Source: CAWABB01 sp963701735
GTDB taxonomy: Bacteria > Bacteroidota > Ignavibacteria > UBA10030 > UBA6906
Direction of reading: 5' to 3'
Length of the DNA stretch: 64,000 bases
NCBI GenBank assembly: GCA_963701735.1
Contig: CAVPBI010000003.1
Span: 1 to 64,000, forward strand
Position numbers and translations under genes: made by a program. Below the pieces are notes generated by a model. That model made no database searches, was not told the DNA's origin, and worked only from the letters and a program-made list of their open reading frames with translations. This document shows, piece by piece, positions 59,605-64,000 of this stretch (positions are counted from its first letter, which is position 1; each line of letters starts with the position of its first letter).

Positions 59605-60930
59605 TGGCCAAGATCAGCGAAACTGTTCGCAACATTTTCAAGATCGACGAGCTCCGGACCCGCATCCTGTTCACGGCCGGGCTGCTCATCATCGTCCGGA
59701 TCGGGGCGCACGTCACGATCCCGGGCGTCGATGCGTCGCTGCTGGCGCGCGCGGAAGCGAGCCAGGCGGCCAACACGCTCTTCGGTCTGTACGACCTCTT
59801 CGTGGGCGGCGCGTTCAAGAACGCTGCCGTCTTCGCCCTGGGCATCATGCCCTACATCAGCTCCTCCATCATCCTGCAGCTCCTGGGCGCGGTGGTGCCG
59901 TACTTCCAGAAGCTGTCGAAGGAAGGGGAAGAGGGGCGGAAGAAGCTGACGCAGCTGACGCGCTACGGAACCGTGGCCGTCGCGGCCCTGCAGGCCTGGG
60001 GCGTCACCGTCCGCCTGCAGTCCCTGACGGTCGAAGGCACGCCGATCGTTCCGCTCGACGTGCAGGGATACGGGTTCATCGTCAGCACGATCATCGTGCT
60101 CACCGCGGGCACCATGCTCATGATGTGGCTCGGCGAACAGATCACGGAGCGGGGCATCGGCAACGGCATCTCGCTCATCATCTTCATCGGCATCGTGGCG
60201 CGGTTCCCGCAGTCGATCATCGCCCAGATCACCACCACGCAGAACCTGATCCTGGATCTGCTCATCATCGCGCTCATGGTCGCGATCGTCGCGGGCGGTG
60301 GTCCTGGTCACCCAGGGCACGCGGCGGATCCCGGTGCAGTACGCGAAGCGCGTCGTGGGGCGGAAAGTATACGGCGGGGTCACGCAGTACATCCCGCTGC
60401 GCGTGAACACCGCGGGCGTCATGCCGATCATCTTCGCGCAGTCGATCATGTTCATTCCGAGCACGATCCTGACGTTCTTCCCGGAGAGCGAATTCATACA
60501 GCAGCTGTCGGGGTACTTCTCCTACACCTCGCTGACGTACTCGCTCTTCTACGGCCTGCTGATCGTCTTCTTCACCTACTTCTACACGGCGATCGCCTTC
60601 AATCCGAAGGACGTGGCCGAGAACATGCAGAAGCAGGGCGGGTTCGTCCCGGGCATCCGGCCGGGGAAGCACACCGCGGATTTCATCGACAACATCCTGA
60701 CGCGGATCACGCTGCCCGGATCGGTGTTCCTGGCGATCATCGCGATCCTCCCGGCGTTCGTGTCCCGGTTCGGGGTCACGCCCGGGTTCGCGCAGTTCTT
60801 CGGCGGCACCAGCCTCCTGATCATGGTGGGCGTCGCGCTCGACACGCTCCAGCAGATCGAGTCGCACCTGCTCATGCGCCACTATGACGGCTTCATGAAG
60901 TCGGGGAAGCTGAAAGGGCGGCTGCGCTAG
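59604..60930 (+). CDS. secY: Preprotein translocase subunit SecY (one frame change)
   Basis: Pore-forming subunit of the SecYEG channel with ten predicted helices. Seen: FALGIMPYISSSIILQLLGA, MWLGEQITERGIGNGISLII, RRIPVQYAKRVVG and YTAIAFNPKDVAENMQKQGG, ending IESHLLMRHYDGFMKSGKLK. An extra G near 60297 breaks the frame after LIIALMVAIVA; it resumes AVVLVTQGTRRIPVQYAK. Corrected length is about 441 aa, normal. An essential gene, so this is read as a sequence error. The ATG at 59604 is coupled to rplO. Confidence 0.94.
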
Positions 60931-60935
60931 GATCC

Positions 60936-61721
60936 ATGGGCCGTATTCCGCTCAAAACGCCGGCCGACATCGCGCTGATGCGCGAATCGTCCCGGATCGT
61001 GGCGGAGGTCCTGTCGGTGATTCAATCGGCCGTCCGCCCGGGCGCGGTGTTGCGCGACCTGGATGCGATGGCGGAAGAGTACATCAGGGCGCAGGGCGGG
61101 ATCCCCGCCTTCAAGGGGTACGGACACGATCCGGCGAACCTCTTCCCGGGGACGCTCTGCATCTCGGTCGACGACGAGGTGGTGCACGGGATACCGGACG
61201 GGAGGCGGTTGGAAGAGGGGCAGGTCGTCTCGGTGGACGTGGGGGTGAAGAAGGCCGGGTGGTTCGGGGACGGGGCGCGGACGTTCGCCGTGGGACGGAT
61301 CTCGGACGAGAAGCGCCGGCTGCTGGCGGTCACCGAGGAGTCGCTCGCGAAGGCCGTCGAGCACGTGAAACCGGGGGTTCGCCTCCACGATGTGTCGGCC
61401 GCGGTTCAGCGGCACGTCGAAGCGGCGGGATTCTCGGTCGTGCGGGACCTGGTCGGCCACGGAATCGGCAAGGCGCTGCATGAAGAGCCGTCGGTTCCGA
61501 ACTTCGGCGTCCCGGGAACGGGGCCCGTGCTCGCCGCGGGCATGACGCTGGCCATCGAGCCGATGGTGAACGCGGGAACGGCGAGGGTCCAGGTGGACGA
61601 TGACGGATGGACGGTACGCACGGCGGACCGGCGCCCCTCGGCGCACTTTGAGCACACGGTAGCGGTCACACAACAGGGAGTGGAAATCCTCACCAGGCAT
61701 GGCGAAGCAGGGACCGATTAA
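60936..61721 (+). CDS. map: Methionine aminopeptidase, type I
   Basis: A 261-aa metalloprotease that removes the initiator methionine. Metal ligands are seen in SVDVGVKKAGWFGDGARTFA (two Asp), LVGHGIGKALHEEPSVPNFG (His), TLAIEPMVNAG (Glu) and the final Glu in AHFEHTVAVT. Five bases after secY with no adk between them. Confidence 0.96.
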   Translation: MGRIPLKTPADIALMRESSRIVAEVLSVIQSAVRPGAVLRDLDAMAEEYIRAQGGIPAFKGYGHDPANLFPGTLCISVDDEVVHGIPDGRRLEEGQVVSVDVGVKKAGWFGDGARTFAVGRISDEKRRLLAVTEESLAKAVEHVKPGVRLHDVSAAVQRHVEAAGFSVVRDLVGHGIGKALHEEPSVPNFGVPGTGPVLAAGMTLAIEPMVNAGTARVQVDDDGWTVRTADRRPSAHFEHTVAVTQQGVEILTRHGEAGTD

Positions 61722-61917
61722 GGTCGACGGCGTCATTATCGACACGCTGCCGAACGCAATGTTCAAGGTGAGCCTGGAAAACGGGCACGAAATCCTGGCG
61801 CACATCTCCGGGAAGATGAGGATGAATTTCATCAAGATTCTGGTCGGGGACAAGGTGACCGTGGAGCTCTCCCCGTACGATCTTTCGAAGGGCCGGATCA
61901 CGTACCGGTACAAATAA
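61699..61917 (+). CDS. infA: Translation initiation factor IF-1
   Basis: A 72-aa OB-fold factor: MAKQGPIKVDGVIIDTLPNA, MFKVSLENGHEILAHISGKM, RMNFIKILVGDKVTVELSPY. It overlaps the 3' end of map by 23 bases in another frame, an unusually long overlap for this locus but with both sequences intact. Confidence 0.96.
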   Translation: MAKQGPIKVDGVIIDTLPNAMFKVSLENGHEILAHISGKMRMNFIKILVGDKVTVELSPYDLSKGRITYRYK

Positions 61918-61931
61918 AGGAGTCAGCGACC

Positions 61932-62045
61932 ATGAAAGTACGGTCGTCAGTCAAGAAAATCTGCAACAAGTGTAAGATCATCCGGCGGCGGGGGGTGGTG
62001 CGCGTCATTTGCACGAACCCCAAGCACAAGCAGCGCCAGGGTTAA
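61932..62045 (+). CDS. rpmJ: Ribosomal protein bL36
   Basis: A 37-aa protein: MKVRSSVKKICNKCKIIRRR, GVVRVICTNPKHKQRQG. The zinc ligands CNKC, C and H are present, so it is the zinc-binding form. 14 bases after infA, as in most bacteria. Confidence 0.96.
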   Translation: MKVRSSVKKICNKCKIIRRRGVVRVICTNPKHKQRQG

Positions 62046-62063
62046 CAGCAAGGAGAACGTCGC

Positions 62064-62447
62064 GTGGCACGTATCGCAGGCATTGACCTCCCGAAGAAGA
62101 AGCGGGCCGAAGTGGGGCTGACGTACATCTTTGGTATCGGACGTACGACGGCGCGGGCCATCCTCGGGAAGGCGGGCATCGACTTCAACAAGAAAGTCCA
62201 GGACCTGACGGACGACGAGGTGTCGAAGATCCGCGGCATCATCACGTCGGACTACAAGGTCGAAGGCTCCCTGCGCAGTGAAGTGCAGATGAATCTGAAG
62301 CGTCTCATGGATATCGGCTGCTATCGCGGCCTGCGTCACCGCAAGGGGCTGCCGGTGCGCGGACAGAGGACACGCACCAACTCGCGCACCCGCAAGGGAC
62401 GGAGGAAGACGGTTGCGGGCAAGAAGAAGACTGCCGCAAAGACCTAA
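62064..62447 (+). CDS. rpsM: Ribosomal protein uS13
   Basis: A 127-aa 30S head protein, GTG start: VARIAGIDLPKKKRAEVGLT, YIFGIGRTTARAILGKAGID, GLRHRKGLPVRGQRTRTNSR, ending in a lysine-rich tail. Confidence 0.97.
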   Translation: MARIAGIDLPKKKRAEVGLTYIFGIGRTTARAILGKAGIDFNKKVQDLTDDEVSKIRGIITSDYKVEGSLRSEVQMNLKRLMDIGCYRGLRHRKGLPVRGQRTRTNSRTRKGRRKTVAGKKKTAAKT

Positions 62448-62477
62448 GAGCACGCACCCAAGGTACAGGAGGAGATC

Positions 62478-62891
62478 GTGGCAAAAGCTGGTTCGCAACA
62501 GGGAGGGCAGTCCGAAGCCGTCAAGAAACGGAAGCGGATGCAGGTCGACGTCACCGGAAAGGTGTTCGTCAAGGCGACGTTCAACAACGTCATCGTGACC
62601 ATTACCGACGTCTACGGCAACACCATCAGCTGGTCGTCCGCCGGGAAGAACGGGTTCAAGGGGTCGCGCAAGAACACGCCGTTTGCCGCTCAGGTATCGG
62701 CGGAAGCGGCGGCGCGCACCGCGCACGATCTCGGCCTGCGGAAGGTCGAGGTGTTCGTGAAGGGTCCGGGCTCGGGCCGGGAAGCGGCCATCCGCGCCCT
62801 GCAGACCGCCGGGCTCGAGATCTCGAGCATCCGTGACGTCACGCCGATTCCGCACAACGGCTGCCGGCCCCCGAAGCGGCGCCGCGTCTAA
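62478..62891 (+). CDS. rpsK: Ribosomal protein uS11
   Basis: A 137-aa platform protein, GTG start: GKVFVKATFNNVIVTITDVY, SWSSAGKNGFKGSRKNTPFA and the C-terminal DVTPIPHNGCRPPKRRRV. Confidence 0.97.
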   Translation: MAKAGSQQGGQSEAVKKRKRMQVDVTGKVFVKATFNNVIVTITDVYGNTISWSSAGKNGFKGSRKNTPFAAQVSAEAAARTAHDLGLRKVEVFVKGPGSGREAAIRALQTAGLEISSIRDVTPIPHNGCRPPKRRRV

Positions 62892-62927
62892 CAGGTTCGA
62901 TCAGGTACGTTCAGCGAAAGCATTCTC

Positions 62928-63557
62928 ATGGCCCGATATACAAGTCCCAGCTGTCGTCTGTGCCGCCGCGAGCGGCAGAAACTCTTCCTGAAGGGCACGA
63001 AGTGCTTCACGGAGAAATGTCCGGTGGAGCGCCGCGGGTTCCCTCCGGGACAGCACGGCCAGTCACGCCGTCAGAAGATCTCCGAGTACGGCGTGCAGCT
63101 CCGGGAGAAGCAGAAGGTGCGCCGCACATACGGCCTCCTCGAGACCCAGTTCCGGAACACGTTCGCGCGGGCGCTCAAGACGACCGGCCGCACGGGCGAG
63201 ACGCTCGTGAAGCTGCTCGAGCGCCGGCTGGACAACGTCGTGTACCGGCTCGGGTTCGCGCCGTCGCGCAAGGCGGCCCGCCAGCTCGTCACGCACGGCC
63301 ACTTCACGGTGAACAACAAACCGGTGGACATCCCGTCCTACCTTGTGCGCCCGGGAGACACGATCCAGGTCCGCGAGAAGAGCAAGAAGATGGAAGTCCT
63401 CCATGCGTCGGTCAAGCGCGTGAAGGATACGGCGATGCTCCCGTGGCTGACGCTGGACAAGGGCACGATGACCGGCACATTCCTGCATGTGCCCGAGCGG
63501 GCGGATATCCCGCTCAACGCCGATGAGCAGCTCATTGTGGAATTGTATTCCAAGTAA
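62928..63557 (+). CDS. rpsD: Ribosomal protein uS4
   Basis: A 209-aa assembly-initiator with an S4 RNA-binding domain (LLERRLDNVVYRLGFAPSRK, ARQLVTHGHFTVNNKPVDIP). The N-terminus keeps the cysteines CRLC, CFTEKC, so it is the zinc-binding form. Confidence 0.97.
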   Translation: MARYTSPSCRLCRRERQKLFLKGTKCFTEKCPVERRGFPPGQHGQSRRQKISEYGVQLREKQKVRRTYGLLETQFRNTFARALKTTGRTGETLVKLLERRLDNVVYRLGFAPSRKAARQLVTHGHFTVNNKPVDIPSYLVRPGDTIQVREKSKKMEVLHASVKRVKDTAMLPWLTLDKGTMTGTFLHVPERADIPLNADEQLIVELYSK

Positions 63558-63565
63558 GGATGATC

Positions 63566-64000
63566 ATGACCACCGGAACCATTCAAATGCCGGAGCGGAT
63601 CCAGGTCGACGAGTCGACCCGGTCCGCATCGTTCGGCCGCTTCATCGTCCAGCCGCTGGAGAAGGGATTCGGCGTCACCATCGGCAACGCGATGCGACGC
63701 GTTCTCCTGTCGTCGCTCCCCGGATACGCCATCACCGCCTTCAAGGTGGACGGCGTCCAGCATGAGTTCACGACGATTCCCGGCGTCGTGGAAGACGTCC
63801 CGGACGTCGTCCTGAACCTCAAGCAGGTCAGGATGCGGCTGATCAACAAGAAACTGGGCCGCGTCGTCGTCACCCTGAAGGGGCCCGCGGCGTTCACCGC
63901 CGCCGACATCCAGAAGGCGTCGCCCGAGATCGAGATCCTCAACCCGGATCTGCACATCGCGACCCTCAACTCCGAGGCCGAGCTCGAGATGGAGCTCCGG
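63566..64000 (+). CDS. rpoA: RNA polymerase subunit alpha (truncated by window end)
   Basis: The first ~145 codons of the alpha subunit: PERIQVDESTRSASFGRFIV, QPLEKGFGVTIGNAMRRVLL, SSLPGYAITAFKVDGVQHEF, TTIPGVVEDVPDVVLNLKQV. This is the N-terminal dimerisation domain that contacts beta and beta'. The ATG at 63566 is preferred over 63560 because AGGA lies five bases before it. The gene continues past the window. Confidence 0.96.
   Translation, partial: MTTGTIQMPERIQVDESTRSASFGRFIVQPLEKGFGVTIGNAMRRVLLSSLPGYAITAFKVDGVQHEFTTIPGVVEDVPDVVLNLKQVRMRLINKKLGRVVVTLKGPAAFTAADIQKASPEIEILNPDLHIATLNSEAELEMELR

Overview
The window reads as a high-GC bacterial chromosome segment from the Bacteroidota-Chlorobiota (FCB) side of the tree, most like a Chlorobiota/Ignavibacteria-type lineage. 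The evidence for this is: the ribosomal gene order (rpmG, tRNA-Trp, secE, nusG, rplKAJL, rpoBC, rpsL, rpsG, fusA, tuf, rpsJ through secY, map, infA, rpmJ, rpsMKD, rpoA, with tuf in the str block and no adk); promoter-like boxes of the form TTG-N19/20-TAnnTTTG; and families common in that group (DUF2723/GT117, DUF5916, DUF1573). The exact phylum is an inference.

Layout. 1-4.6 kb: an rRNA methyltransferase (rlmI, running off the left edge), a HAD phosphatase, a Gfo/Idh/MocA oxidoreductase and a CCA-adding enzyme. 4.7-10.6 kb: a TolC / HlyD (MacA-like) / ABC ATPase / two MacB-like permeases efflux operon closed by an intrinsic terminator. 10.7-17.2 kb: a Sel1-repeat exported protein, then on the minus strand a PAS-PAS-HisKA_2 histidine kinase behind a 571-aa Rossmann-fold protein, and an unknown lipoprotein. 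17.4-27.7 kb: a DUF5916 outer-membrane-type protein, then minus-strand genes for an ECF sigma factor, anti-sigma factor, TPR/HEAT protein and PDZ protein, a DUF1573 protein, a small exported protein, a BNR/sortilin-like lipoprotein and an EthD-domain protein. 27.8-32.6 kb: glnE and a GT117-type membrane protein. 33-64 kb: a five-tRNA/rpmG cluster and the contiguous rpl/rpo/str/S10/spc/alpha ribosomal supercluster, with a tRNA-Gln inserted between rplR and rpsE, ending inside rpoA.

Two things stand out. First, five perfect palindromes share an identical 18-bp core (GCGTCACCTAGGTGACGC) and lie at or just after gene 3' ends between 19.8 and 25.4 kb. Their arms outside the core differ from copy to copy but stay self-complementary, which is the signature of a conserved structure or dyad. 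One copy supplies the last codons and stop of a gene. I do not recognise this element.

Second, at least 28 single-base frame changes interrupt otherwise well-conserved genes, mostly apparent +1 insertions, including the essential rplJ, rpoB and secY. I read these as sequencing or assembly errors, and I annotate each affected gene across its frame changes as one CDS with predicted corrected length. Genes between about 38.4 and 60.3 kb have no such error. Positions of frame changes are accurate only to a few bases.
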